Assembly: GCA_002633005.1 (NCBI GenBank)
Contig: NMRA01000651.1
Location: forward strand, 120,096-166,955
Source: Phoronis australis
Lineage: Eukaryota; Phoronida; Phoronidae
DNA: 46,860 nt
Reading direction: 5' to 3'
Position numbers and translations under genes: made by a program. Position 1 is the first letter of the stretch; each line of letters starts with the position of its first letter. The notes beneath the pieces were generated by a model that was not told where the DNA came from, searched no databases, and was given only the letters and a program-made list of their open reading frames with translations. This document shows, in pieces, positions 1 to 10,868 of the stretch.

Positions 1-690
1 TGTTTCTGGTATGTCCCCAAACTGACAAACAATAATATGAGACTAAATAATACTGTCTTAAGTGTGCTGACATTAAGAAATTTACCGAGATGTTTCATTA
101 TGCCCATTTTCTTTGACGATTTCTTTGTGATAGAATTGATCTATGTGCATATTAAATTTAAGGTTAGGATCTAAAATAAGGCCCGAGTACTTGTCGACAC
201 TCTCGATAGGGAAACCATTGATAGAAAGTCTAAAGACAATTTCAATTATTTGAATTTCTTGTGGGTTCCCAACAGCATTGACTTGGTCTTACTAACCATA
301 AGAGTGAGTTTATTTTGCGCCAGCCAGTGTGTGGATAAGTTCATCATTGAGAGGATTTTCTAATTCTTTTACTGATCCAGCTGTGGACTTAACTGCAGTG
401 TCATCAGCATATAAGACTGGGACACTGTTGTGGAGGATGGTAGGGAGATCGTTAACAAAAGTAACGAATAATAGAGGGCCCAAATTTAACCCTAAGGTAT
501 GCCGTTATAACAGTTAAGTAGTTGGAAAGAATACCTCCGTATTTGGTTGCCTGTTAGCAGTCGTATCAATAGTTTTTAAACTAAAGGAGATTGTTATCGT
601 TAACTAAGGACTCTAGTTTTCTTAAAAAGATGCATGGTCCACAGTGTCAAAGGTTTTCTTAAAGGCGTGCTATAGTGCCAAAATGACTTT
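1..690 (-). mobile_element. LINE reverse transcriptase, C-terminal part, decayed
   Basis: Read on the reverse strand, this encodes the catalytic half of a non-LTR retrotransposon reverse transcriptase. It contains a KTFDTVDHA-like segment near 660, then GPLLFVTFVNDLP, then the catalytic box YADDT (reverse complement of 397-411). After that come KTKSMLLGTHKKF and LDPNLKFNMHIDQFYHK, which are typical of the post-catalytic thumb region of Jockey/CR1/L2-type elements. Stops and frameshifts break it, so it is a relic. The N-terminal half of what looks like the same transcriptase is at 3600-5045, displaced by an insertion of about 2.9 kb. The element runs off the left edge. The clade is not resolved. 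Confidence 0.85.
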
Positions 691-937
691 TTTATAATTA
701 AAGTACACGTAATAATTTAAAACATCAACTTACCATGTCATAGCAAACCCCAGTCGTGAATTAAGTAGCCCTATTACTATTCAGCAGCCCCATCACGAAC
801 CCCATTTAGCGCCAAAAAAATTGAGATGGCACTCGCAACAATCGAAACCTATGACATCAGCGACACAACGAATTTGCTTTTCACCTTGTCTCCATTGTAA
901 CACAAAACGTCGCAAGTACGCACTACAGATTTTGTAG

Positions 938-1538
938 CCAACCACTTGGCTGTATGAAGACTATTGTCAAAATACAGCCAGCTACCTCTGTGTGTTGAGC
1001 TCCGTTAGATCCCAAAATTTCACAGCCCCGGTAGTTCTGCTCGTCACCTTGTGAAACTTATATCAACATGTAGAGCTAACGACCGATGGGAGTGCATGCA
1101 AATTCTGGCCGAGTTAACCTACATTCACCTTGCCCGTTGCAGCCATTTATGTGAAAAGCAATCTAATAAACATCATTTTCTTGCATAATGCTCCGCCTTT
1201 TGCAACAAAGAGAAGGCTGTCGTCGTTTTGAAAACAGTACGCTCGTGATACAAGCACGCGCCATTTCCTAAAATCTTGTGACATTTGTGAAATTCAGTTT
1301 GCTGGTATTAAAATACTAAAAACTTGTAAAAAAATGAAACCAGATACGATAATTTGTTGTGAAATGTACGCAACCTCGTGGTAGAGTAGAACAGTTGATT
1401 GAAGAATTGGGGAAAAAGAAGCTGGCCAATAGGTGACGCAATACTTCACAGTGCCGAAAGCCAACACAAAAGATAGAACCACAATTTAGCAAAATATCAG
1501 TAGAATGCCAATTTTTCCAACACCGGTAAATAATTTAC
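938..1538. repeat. Family A interspersed repeat, copy 1 (left part)
   Basis: This segment is clearly similar along its length to 8480-9050 and, at its start, to 46740-46860. Shared landmarks, in order, are a GACTATTGTCAA start, AAATTTCACA, CAATCTAATAAACATCA, CGTTTTGAAAACAGT, CCATTTCCTAAAAT, TTAGTTTGCTGGTATTA and GGTAAATAATTT. The copy is interrupted at 1538 by the DNA element at 1539-3063 and resumes at about 3064. It has no coding capacity. The class of the repeat is unknown. Confidence 0.75.
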
Positions 1539-3063
1539 CATACTCGTCCGGGTTACTGCCCAGGGCGCTTAAATGGGGAATCTAAAAAAACGGGGTGGCG
1601 GTAATCCAAGCATGGGCGGTTAAAATCGAAATATTTGAAAATTCGGGAGTCGGTGCTTACTGCACAAAGGACCAATTTTACCCTTACGGAGGTACAATGA
1701 CGTCGGACTTCAAGCATGTCAGTTAAAATATACGTCAGCGGACTGAAGTAACAGACTTCGATGGCCTGAAGTGGAATAGCGCACGCGATACAGTGGCATT
1801 GTGATCCCGAGCGTGATTGGGTTTTTACGTACCTCGGTCGCTGCTCGTCATGTCTTGGAACTCGGGTATTCTTACAGATAGATGTGCCTTTAGTGGGCAC
1901 GTTTCTTGGGAGAAAAGCAAGATCACGCAAGACTACGCTAGATCGTCATGTATTGCAACAGGAAGCAGGTGATTTTGTACAGATATGCTGCCTCTAGTTA
2001 CTGTGGCAACCAAACAGTGCTAATGATTGACAGCTGGTCTTTCTTCTAAATATTTTGAACCTAGTTTGAACAATGTAACATTTTATATACATTGTATATT
2101 TCTTTCTGTGTTGAACAGCCAACACCTCCCAGAATTTGTTCAAAGCACATACTCAACAATGGGATGATACTACTATTAGGCAATAAGGGTGGTCTTTCAG
2201 CTGCGCAAATAATGAAGCAAAAAAACATCTCGTGTAAAAAAGCAAAAACACATGTAAAAAGTCAACAGGCAAATAAAGAGTTCAAAAAAGTTTTTTACCA
2301 CATAGATATGGATAGAATGTTCGACTTGCGTTTAATTACAAGTTGATTTTTAGAGCTGTTGCTTTTAGTTGGGCGCTTCCATTTTGGTGTCAGGAGCGAG
2401 TCATTAAAAACATGCGTTTAACGAAGACACGGAACAATGGTCCGTATCTGCTTGTATTCAAAACAATGCGTCCAAAATAGTGTTGGTGGAGTTTCCAAAA
2501 TCGTTGGTCATGTACCCCCGAGTGTGGCCGTGTTTTTTAATCGTTGGTCATGTACCCCCGAGTGTGGCCGTGTTTTTTTTATTTCATTGCTCAGGGTGGT
2601 GATGTTTCATATACTGTCACGGGGAATCCAGAAAGGTAGGCCACGAACTTTGTGTCAAGTACCACTTTGTTGGTTCTTCCACCGCAATGAAATACATTCG
2701 ACAAGTGCTGTCTCAGTGATCAGTACATGCTGACACGAGTTCCACGCGTGAGCCATAGGAAATAATTGTGTCTCCTTCAGTTAAGAGCATGAGATTACGT
2801 GTATTTTACAGCCATAGTACGCTTAGTTCCCGGTTCTGCTCAAATTGATTGTCATTGAAAGGTAAGCGAGTTGCACAAGTTTTGGAATCTTAGTTTTGCG
2901 AGACGAACGTTCACAAAAGCACACACACTTTTAAGGAGGTCGCAATCATAAAAAAATGGGGGTGGGTGGTAAGCCGAGCATAGGCGCTTAAAATTAAAAA
3001 AAATGAAAATTTTGGGGTGGGCGTTAAGCTGAGCGTGGGCGGTAACCCGTACAGTTACTGTAG
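1539..3063. mobile_element. Non-autonomous DNA element (G) with inverted ends and TTTAC flanking repeats
   Basis: The left end reads inward through CGGGTTACTGCCCA (about 1549). The reverse complement of the right end reads CGGGTTACCGCCCA (about 3050). Related GGCGGT and GCGCTTA boxes lie inside both ends. TTTAC occurs directly outside each end (1534-1538 and 3064-3068), consistent with a target-site duplication. The uninterrupted family A copy at about 9030-9070 shows the unoccupied arrangement. No transposase is visible, and the ORFs inside have no recognisable motif. It contains an exact 40-bp tandem duplication at 2499-2578. Confidence 0.65.
2499..2578. repeat. 40-bp tandem duplication
   Basis: Two essentially identical adjacent 40-bp copies, each starting AATCGTTGGTCATG and ending in CGTG followed by a T run, lie within element G. 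Confidence 0.9.
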
Positions 3064-3110
3064 TTTACTCAAGGAAGATTGTAGTTTTTAATGACACTAA
3101 TTTTGTGTCG
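3064..3110. repeat. Family A copy 1, right remainder
   Basis: TTTACTCAAGGAAGA and the following TTTTTAATGA match the family A copy at 9046-9085 (TTTATTCAAGGAAGA ... TTTTTTAATGA). This shows that element G sits inside family A. From here to about 3600 I see no gene or repeat. Confidence 0.65.
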
Positions 3111-3599
3111 GGTTCTATTTTGTTTCAGACTTTTTACTCACATCAGTGCAAAGCCATATATTTAGCATACAGTTTTGCACCATAGGCTAGAACAGATCTT
3201 GCTGCTCTTAGAATTGTGTCGCTAGTCCTTCCTTGTTGTGGATACATATCTATTCCATGCACGTCACATGACGGGATCCTCGGGGAAATTGTACTAATGT
3301 ATGCCATTGCCACTTACATTGCTGCACCCATAGACCATGCAACGCAGCATTTTAGTCCATAGACTGATAATAGCCTTCGTCCAAGAAACATTCAGCTTTT
3401 GCACAACGAGGTTTTGGGGAAATTTCGTTGACTGGATGGTGTTATGTGTAGCACTTTATGCTGATTGGTTCAGAATATTTCTGGGGTGCTCGAAGGAGCT
3501 AGGAATAATGAGTAATTTACGTGGTGACTAATTACTTTTCGTGTTATGTAAGAAACAAAAACAATATTTTATTCAAATATACTTGTACTTCTGGTGCCA

Positions 3600-5045
3600 A
3601 AAGGGTGTTTTTGTTGCTGGAGGTTATCTTTAAGGTCAACAAAAGCAGCACTGGTAAGCCTCCCCTGATCCATATTGTTAAAGATACAGTGAGTAGCGTG
3701 AATGTTTGTAGTCAGGGTAAAATGCAGAGGGCGGAAACCAGGCTGTGCTGTAGATAGAAGGAAATTTACCTCCAGGTTCTGGTGAAGCTGCTTTTGGACA
3801 CAACTTTAAAGAATTTTGGACACTGCAGGGAGGACCAATATTGGTCTATTATTCTTGCAACCGGACTTGTCACTGTCTTTAAAATCAGGAGTAGTGACCG
3901 ACCGCCATCTTCCATTCATTAGGAACTGTGGTAATTTTTAAACTCAAATTTATGGTACTGGTGTGGGGCTCAGCTGTTTGCAGAGATACCAGTTTTAGAA
4001 ATTTGGCATCAATGCTATCGATGCCACTGTCACTATTGGAGATTAGAGTTTCTATTTGTTCGCTGACATAGTCAACTTGAATATCCTGAAACTTAAATGA
4101 TATTCCCTCCTGTACTTGGGCGGGAGCTCAATAGTTAACATACTAATTTTTTCTGTGAGTTTTTGGCCAATGCCAGTAAAAAGTCATTAAGTGCATTTGC
4201 TGTTTTATTTTTGTCCGAAACAATGTCACCACCAACTGGTAATTCATTGGTGACAGACCTGCGCTTGTTGGGTAAAATTGTTGTTATCGTTAGATTTGTT
4301 TTCATTAATTACGTGGTCGTAATAGTCGGCTTGGTCATGAATTCTTGTGAAGTTAATTAAGTGCAAGTTTAATCAATTTTTGTTATATAACCATTCCTGG
4401 ACATCCTCATGTTTTGCTTACTATGTCTCTGACCAGTATCTAGTCATATTGAAACCCTATGTGGCAGACAGCTGTCCAGTCTAGTTAATGTTTATGATTT
4501 GGATGAGTTCGCTGGATCTTTTAATTTTGTTGTTGTTTTGAACTCACTACCCACACATATTTCTATTCACTACATTAATTGTAGTTAGAGTTAATAAACT
4601 TTGTGTTTCAGTAGAAACTCGACCACTGTTAATTTTTATGCTGCTCTCCATCAACTTGCTGCTGCTACCTTGTAAGCCAACTGTCTATTTACCGTACAAC
4701 CAAGAACCAAGTAACCAACTATGCTATTTCGAATTATCCCACAGCCTCAGCCGGTTTAAGAGCTTTGTTACTGTACATTATTTCTCTGTGGCTTTCTTAA
4801 AGATACTCCAGTCAGATGAGTTTCAAGTACGCTGAGATATTTGCTTCAGATAGTCTCATTATTTCTCTGTGGCTTTCTTAAAGATACTCCAGTCAGATGA
4901 GTTTCAAGTACGCTGAGATATTTGCTTCAGATAGTCTCATTATTTCTCTGTGGCTTTCTTAAAGATACTCCAGTCAGATGAGTTTCGAGTACGCTGAGAT
5001 ATTTGCTTCAGATAGTCTCTCTTGCGAGAGAGAGATATGAAATTA
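3600..5045 (-). mobile_element. LINE reverse transcriptase, N-terminal part and upstream linker, decayed
   Basis: Read on the reverse strand, about 4090-3600 encodes the first RT blocks: SGIDSIDAKFLKL, INLSLKITTVPNEWKMA, a broken FKD-GDKS-like stretch, GPPCSVQ where a RPISVLP-type block is expected, and then STAQPGFRPLHFTLTT and FVDLK. That last motif should be followed directly by the AFDTVDH block found near 660. Further upstream on this strand (5019-4640), NSSDWSIFKKATEK resembles the linker between endonuclease and RT. Frameshifts and stops mark it as dead. Confidence 0.8.
4777..5019. repeat. Three tandem 81-bp copies within the LINE linker
   Basis: The unit starting ATTATTTCTCTGTGGC begins at 4777, 4858 and 4939, giving an exact 81-bp period (27 codons). 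The third copy keeps CGA where the first two have TGA in the reverse-strand coding sense (Arg versus stop). That fits CpG decay before duplication of the mutated unit. Confidence 0.9.
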
Positions 5046-5164
5046 TTGTTATTCTTCTTGGGTGATTTGGCGTTTAATTTCAATTAGACTAGGGGACATG
5101 GCTATTAACAACACCGATGAAGCTTTGCTCGAAAATAGACCAAGCAACATCGTGGTCAGCAGCC

Positions 5165-6172
5165 GTGGTAACGGCACCCCGCATATAGGTTTCTATTACA
5201 AAGATGATGACACCTTTACATTTTCGGATGTTTTTGATGATTCAGCGCCATCAAGTGGCTGTTTTTTAAAACATTCGAGTTCTTTTTTTTTGGCGTCTAC
5301 CTTTCTGTCTGCCAAACCACTTGAAGTATCTGTATGAAAATTGGCAGGTGTGCTTCTGATGAGACGGCAGTTGATGTTGATTTTGGGGTGTGCTGACTAC
5401 TTTAACTTCCCTAGTGGTGTTTTTCCATTTACAGCTCTGTGTCCTTAACCTATTTTGGGATCTTTGTGAAATTTGGCAGACATGTTCCTATGGATCTCAC
5501 AGCTACTTTTGACATGTTTCTGGCACATTCGACTACCATTATGCTCCCTAGTGGCAGTTTTAATTGTTTGCGTTTGCCTCTGTATTTTTGGAGTTCATCG
5601 ATTTATTTTCGTGAAATTTGGCAAATAGGTTTCTATGAAGGAGATGACGATAGTCTTCATTTTTGTATGGATTTGATTTATTTATACATCACCTAGTGAC
5701 TATTTTTATTTTTCCAGTGCCTTTTTGTTCCAGATAAAAGACGTTGATTTGTTGATGGGTTTGCCTACTGAGGTGCTTCCTGGTGACGATTTTTGTCTTT
5801 TGATTCCTCAGCTGTATCTTCATACTCCTTTGAAGGATGTTTGTGAAATTTTGAAAGAATAAGTTTTATATTATAAACCTGACTACGGCTACCTAACACT
5901 GTTGGATGGTTCTGACTACCGCTGTACTCCCTAGTGGCAATTTTAGTTGTTACGTTTGCAAAATATGTATCTCCAGAGTCCTTTGACAGTTTTTATTGAA
6001 ATGTAGTAAACAAGTTTCTGTTATGATGGTAATAGCGTCTATCCATTTTGGGATGATTTGACATATTCTGCGCCACCTAGTGTCCATTTTTTGACTCTTA
6101 GAAACATCCCTAGAAGCACACTAATTGTGGTGATGAGGTAGGCGCACTTGGATGCTCTGCGTTGCTCTTGTT
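5165..6172 (+). mobile_element. Family B modular repeat, copy 1 (degraded, 5' end lost)
   Basis: Modules of about 150 bp each end in a CCTAGTGGC-like box (for example near 5251, 5411, 5547, 5692, 5929 and 6082) and contain a TTTGTGAAATTTGG or TGAAAATTGG core. The copy ends with the family's 3' signature CTCTGCGTTGCTCTTGTTT at 6154-6172. The 5' palindrome found in copies 2 and 3 is not recognisable. It is non-coding; the ORFs crossing it are chance. Confidence 0.7.
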
Positions 6173-6208
6173 TAATTTCATGTCTAGTAGATGAAAGATG
6201 TGACCTGT

Positions 6209-6286
6209 AGCTTTCTTACAAACAAATAGAAAAATGAATCAAAGCTTTCTTACAAACAAATAGAAAAATGAATCAAAGCTTTCTAA
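6209..6286. repeat. 34-bp tandem duplication
   Basis: AGCTTTCTTACAAACAAATA and the following AGAAAAATGAATCA are repeated exactly at 6209 and 6243, followed by the first bases of a third copy. Confidence 0.9.
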
Positions 6287-6289
6287 AGA

Positions 6290-7325
6290 GTGACCCTTAG
6301 AGAAATCAACTAAAGAAATTGTGATGAGGACAAAGCTAATGCCACCAACAGTGATGGCGGTGATGATTGTGAAGATTATGACAATGCAGGAACTGACAAA
6401 TATAATCAAAGAGCATTATCTCAACTTTAAAATGTGCAATAAAACATGGAAGAATGATAACACAAACATATTTCCACATGAACAACATTGATTTTCATTT
6501 CAAATGATGATAAATATTGGTCCTGCTGTGGATTAACAGAGATTTTAGGGATAGCAATCAGTGTAGCCTAACCACTTTATCATGGTCATCTGGTTTTGCT
6601 ATTCAATGTTATTGTTATTTTAATTACAGTTTCGCAATCAGAGTTCCTTATAAAAATGTATATTTAAGCCGACAGTAAAAGGAAACTCAAAAAGCACGCG
6701 CTATATTCACCTTTAAATAAAAATATGAAATTTTGATTGGCAAGTCTACATCAGCCTTTGCGACAAACATCCACAGAGGTCAATTACCTAGTAAGGTCAG
6801 AATCTCAACCATGTTCTTGCAACTGAACAGTAAGGCAAAGTGAAAAATGATTGACACACTTGGATCTGATCATAACAAAAATATAGTTGGAGCTTGAATA
6901 CAAAATGGCCTTTACTTCCATCATCTCGGATTTGAATATTACAAAAAACAAGAGGTCTCTGGCTATTGGGGAGGAAATTTCATGTCAATAAAACAAATGT
7001 GGCCGTAGTGTGAGTACAGTAAGAAAGTTATCTAAAAGGAAGCGTACTTGGCAAATTTCATTTCACTAAAACTTCACGACAAAGCAACACAGTTGGAGAT
7101 AAGAATTCTGTCCGCCATCTGCTGCCTTAATGCTCTTTCAGGCGCCAGCATTCAGAGTTCTTAACACAACTTCCGTTTCAGTTGGCAAGTGGTCATTGAT
7201 TTATAGACAATTTGTGGTTATGGAAGAAGTAAACTTACAATTAGAAGTAACAAAAACTGCATTAAAAACAAATCAAGTTGACAGGGCAGTGTGGCTGCAG
7301 GATTCTTTCCCAGGGCAGTACACAT
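6290..7325. other. No gene seen
   Basis: AT-rich sequence without splice-bounded coding segments or recognised repeats. The short ORFs in the segment carry no family motifs. Confidence 0.5.
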
Positions 7326-8357
7326 ATTTTTATGCGCCCACATATTTATATGTGGACGCATTATGCCGTCATCTCCGTCCGTCCGGGCGGCGTCCGTCCG
7401 GCGTCCGCTGCTTTATCTCCAAAACCTTTTGACATACGTTCATGAAATTTGGCACATATTGCTATTCATGAATGGGACTGCATGTGCTAACTTTCGGACA
7501 GATCCGACTACCGGTGTGCCCCCTAGTGGCAATTTTAGTTTTTTACGCTTACCTTTGTATCTTCAAAATTCCTGAACGGATTTTCATGAAATTTGGTATG
7601 TAGGCACCTATTAGTGAGATGACGCTATCCTAACGTTTTCAGATGGATTCGACATAGTTTGCGCCACCTAGTGGCCATTTTTAGTGTTTTCAAGTCGTTT
7701 TTTGTGCGTCCACCCCTCTATCAACCAAACCGCTCAAAGGATGATTATGAAAATTGGCATGTATATGCTTACTATGTAGAGGACGGTTGACGATGATTTT
7801 CCAACGATTTCGACTACTGTGGCGCCTCCTAGTGGCAGTTTTGTTTTTTTGCGCCTATGGCTGTATCTCCTAAACCGTTCGCAGGATCTTTATGAAATTT
7901 AATAAGTGTATTTACATGATGTTAACAACAGACGATGACGACTTTTGGACGGATCCTCCCACCAGTGTGCTCCCTAGTGGCAATTTTATTTTTTTACGTT
8001 TACCTCTGTATCTTCACAAGTGCTTAACGGATTTTCATGAAATTTGGTATGTAGGCACCTATTAGTGCTATGGCGCTATCCTCCCGTTTTCGGATGGATT
8101 CGACCTAGTTTGCGACACCCAGTGGCCATTTTTACTGTTTTTGAATCTGTTTTTTGGCGTCCACCCCTCTATCAACCAAACATTTTGCCCCTAGCCTATT
8201 GATGAGACAATGATCATGCCTTTCCATTTTGCAAAGTGCAACATACTACATATATGCCCTCTACTGGCCACTTTATGGTACCAATAAACAACCCTAGAAG
8301 GATACCGTATACGGTGCAATTGTGGGCGCATTTCAACGCTCTGCGTTGCTCTTGTTT
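7326..8357 (+). mobile_element. Family B modular repeat, copy 2 (most complete)
   Basis: The copy begins ATTTTTATGCGCCCACATAT. Its first hairpin is CCACATA-TTTA-TATGTGG (7-bp stem). A GC-rich CGTCCGTCCG stretch follows, then five modules of 144-160 bp ending in CCTAGTGGC or CCAGTGGC boxes near 7531, 7675, 7835, 7981 and 8126. The modules carry cores such as GTATCTCCTAAACC and TTCATGAAATTTGG. The 3' end has TGGGCGCATTT and a second hairpin, CAACGC-TCT-GCGTTG, followed by CTCTTGTTT. Short inverted TGCGCCCAC boxes lie at both ends. It is non-coding. The layout recalls the tandem-core 'pearl' elements of bivalves, which have been linked to Helitrons; that assignment is inference. Confidence 0.8.
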
Positions 8358-8479
8358 CTTTCCAGAACATTTGACTCTGCATAATGTACGGGAATCAGTA
8401 TTCTGTATAGTGAAAAATAAGGAAGCAATACATAATGTATTTAGAAAAGTCACATCATAAATGTACATACTGAGGTAGA

Positions 8480-9110
8480 TTGCCAGCTTACTGTATCATC
8501 AGACTATTGTCAACATACAGCTAGGTAGCCATGTGTTGACCTGCGTTAGACACCGAAATTTCACACAACCCGGGTAACTTATATCAAAATGAAAAGCTAA
8601 CGATCGGCGGGGGTGCATGTAGAATCTGGGAATCAACTGGCACTCACCTGGCCCATTACAGCCGTTTAAGGGAAAAAAAACAATCTAATAAACATCACTT
8701 TTGCGTAATTTTGCACCTTTTGTAACAAAGAAAAGTGTGTCATCGTTTTGAAAACAGTGCTTACTCGTGACATGCGCACGCACACCATTTCCTAAAATTA
8801 TGCGATATCTCTCGGGAGCAGCAAAAATTGTTCTGAAATTTAGTTTGCTGGTATTAGAATGCTAAAAACTTGTAACAAAATGAAAACAGTTCTGATAATT
8901 TGTTTTAACATGTATGCAACTTCGCTGATTGAAGAACATGGAAATTGGCCCAATAGATGTCGTAATGGCACCCAAAAAGCGCATCGCAATTTTAGCTGCA
9001 TTATAACTGAAGAACGCCAACATCTGGGTAAATAATTTTGTTTATTCAAGGAAGAGTAAAAATTTTTTAATGAGGCATCATTAATTTTGGCGGGGACAGG
9101 CCCGATGAAT
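8480..9110. repeat. Family A interspersed repeat, copy 2 (uninterrupted)
   Basis: This is the second copy of the repeat at 938-1538 plus 3064-3110, with the same order of landmark words. It reads straight through the point (about 9035-9048) where copy 1 carries the 1.5-kb element G. It has no coding capacity. Confidence 0.75.
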
Positions 9111-9582
9111 TATATACGCAACAGAAGCCGGAGAGAGTGAAATTAAACCAACGGAGTGACCCAGGCCTTTGAGCCGACTGATGTCACCAAAGCCAGTATG
9201 AAACTGGCCACCTTCCCTCTGCGTCGGCGAAAAAACGGCCTGCGAGAAAAAAACAGAACACCTCAAATCCAAATAGGGGGCTGGTGCAATAACTGGGACC
9301 AAGGCGGTGCCGAAATGGAAGCAACGAAGGTCTGTAGTGGAGCGGGAGAGACAGAGTTTGTACAAATGATGCATTTTATATATTAGATACTATGTAACAG
9401 CGCCAGCTATGACCATTGATTCTACTAATAGAAGGATTGTTTAATGGACTGAACTCCCATAAACGGGTGGTGTTTCTGCAACAAAGCCTTATGAAAGGAT
9501 GACTTGTCATGGAAACTACATGTAAATTACTGTCCTTTTTGGAGTTCACTCTCTAAGATTGAGTGCAAGTGAGAAGCTGCAA

Positions 9583-9654
9583 GATGAGCTGTTGTCCTCT
9601 GATAGCTTGATACAGCGAGATGAGCTGTTGTCCTCTGATAGCTTGATACAGTGA
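9583..9654. repeat. 36-bp tandem duplication
   Basis: GATGAGCTGTTGTCCTCTGA followed by TAGCTTGATACAG is repeated at 9583 and 9619. Confidence 0.9.
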
Positions 9655-9690
9655 GCAAAATTCTCACTGACCTGTTACTCATGTTTGTAA

Positions 9691-9715
9691 ACAGTGTAAA
9701 TATAGTTTACACTGT
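9691..9715. repeat. Perfect 10-bp inverted repeat
   Basis: ACAGTGTAAA and TTTACACTGT are perfect reverse complements separated by TATAG. The surrounding 9110-10327 holds no recognised gene. Confidence 0.8.
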
Positions 9716-10327
9716 TGTAATGGGTCAACGAGAGAGATTAATTGTTGTCGGAATAATTAATTTTCATAGGTTACCAAGGTAATTGCCTAAGTTAGCTAAC
9801 CTGGCCCACATGCTTTGAGGATTTACGCTAACCAGGTAAATAAACTCCAATAAGTGAGACATTTGCCTCCCTGCCTCGCGAGACAAAATCCACACAATCC
9901 AATTTGCCACAGTCATGAGCCATGAGCTCAGCTAACTTATATTTGAAGCATGTATCTCATCTACTTTCACCCAACTAGATAGTTCTCCTAATAAATTCAT
10001 CTGCCCTCCTCCCACCATCAAAATGTCCAATTCCCCGTTAGGCATGTGAACAGTGTTTTACTGCCTTTTATGTTGGTGAGAAATCTTATGGAGGCTAGTG
10101 TAGCAGTATATTTTTCTGGTGTGACAGTTAATTCCAGTCTAGTTTTGTATAGGCATTGCATTAACTCAGGGCTGCAATCCTTTAGATCTTTCGATTATAG
10201 GTTGTTTGGACACTCAATGGTCCAAACCTCATTATCTCTGCCCATTAGGCTGAAGTTCTTTAAATCCCAGGTGTGTCATTTAGCTGTAGTAGTCTTTATG
10301 GCCAAGATTGTGCATCAACTTAAGTGG

Positions 10328-10868
10328 CTTTCCCAATAGAGGCAAAACTTCGCTTTTACCGAAGTTTCGGTAAGTGGGAATTGTTAGTTCCAGTAGGACC
10401 TGCAAGCTGAACTTCGCTGAAAATAGTAGGATTTAAAAGCCAAGGTTCGGTACTCACCGAAACTGCAGTTCAGTGGGAATAGTCAAAGCGAAGTTTCGTC
10501 GAAGCTATTGGTAGAGGTCGTGGCAACGATATACAATCACGCGAGACTCGCAAAACGTGTTCTTTGTTATTGTAGCGTAGGTGACGTGCTCTCAATAGAC
10601 GCATGTGAATAAGTGAAAGAAAGCATATCTGCTGAAGAATTGCACTGATCATTTTCATAGACACTCGTAAATGGCAGGAGAACGATTTTTACTTAGCCTC
10701 GAACCCAGTACTCGGTATTTGTTTGAGAGTGCGAATGAACTGCGCCGTCTGATGTCTACTTCGATTACTGAATCGGCATAATAATAACTTCGCAATTGCT
10801 GTCTAGTCGGACAGGTAAGTGAAGTTTCAGTGAAGCTTCGCTAAACCGAAGTTCCCCTTATGGGAAAG
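10328..10868. mobile_element. Foldback MITE (H) rich in GAAGTTTCG motifs
   Basis: The ends are inverted: the left end begins CTTTCCCAATAGAGG and the reverse complement of the right end begins CTTTCCCATAAGGGG. Both lead into AACTTCG-type sequence. About eight variants of GAAGTTTCG or its complement are spread through the inner ends, as in foldback elements. TTAAGTG occurs just outside both ends (10320-10326 and 10875-10881), though not directly abutting on the right. There is no transposase. The ORF at 10470-10664 is chance. Confidence 0.7.

Noticed and set aside
9081-9386. Overlapping ORFs on both strands of a GC-richer patch
   Set aside because: No motif, no splice sites and no clear family; base composition alone explains the open frames.
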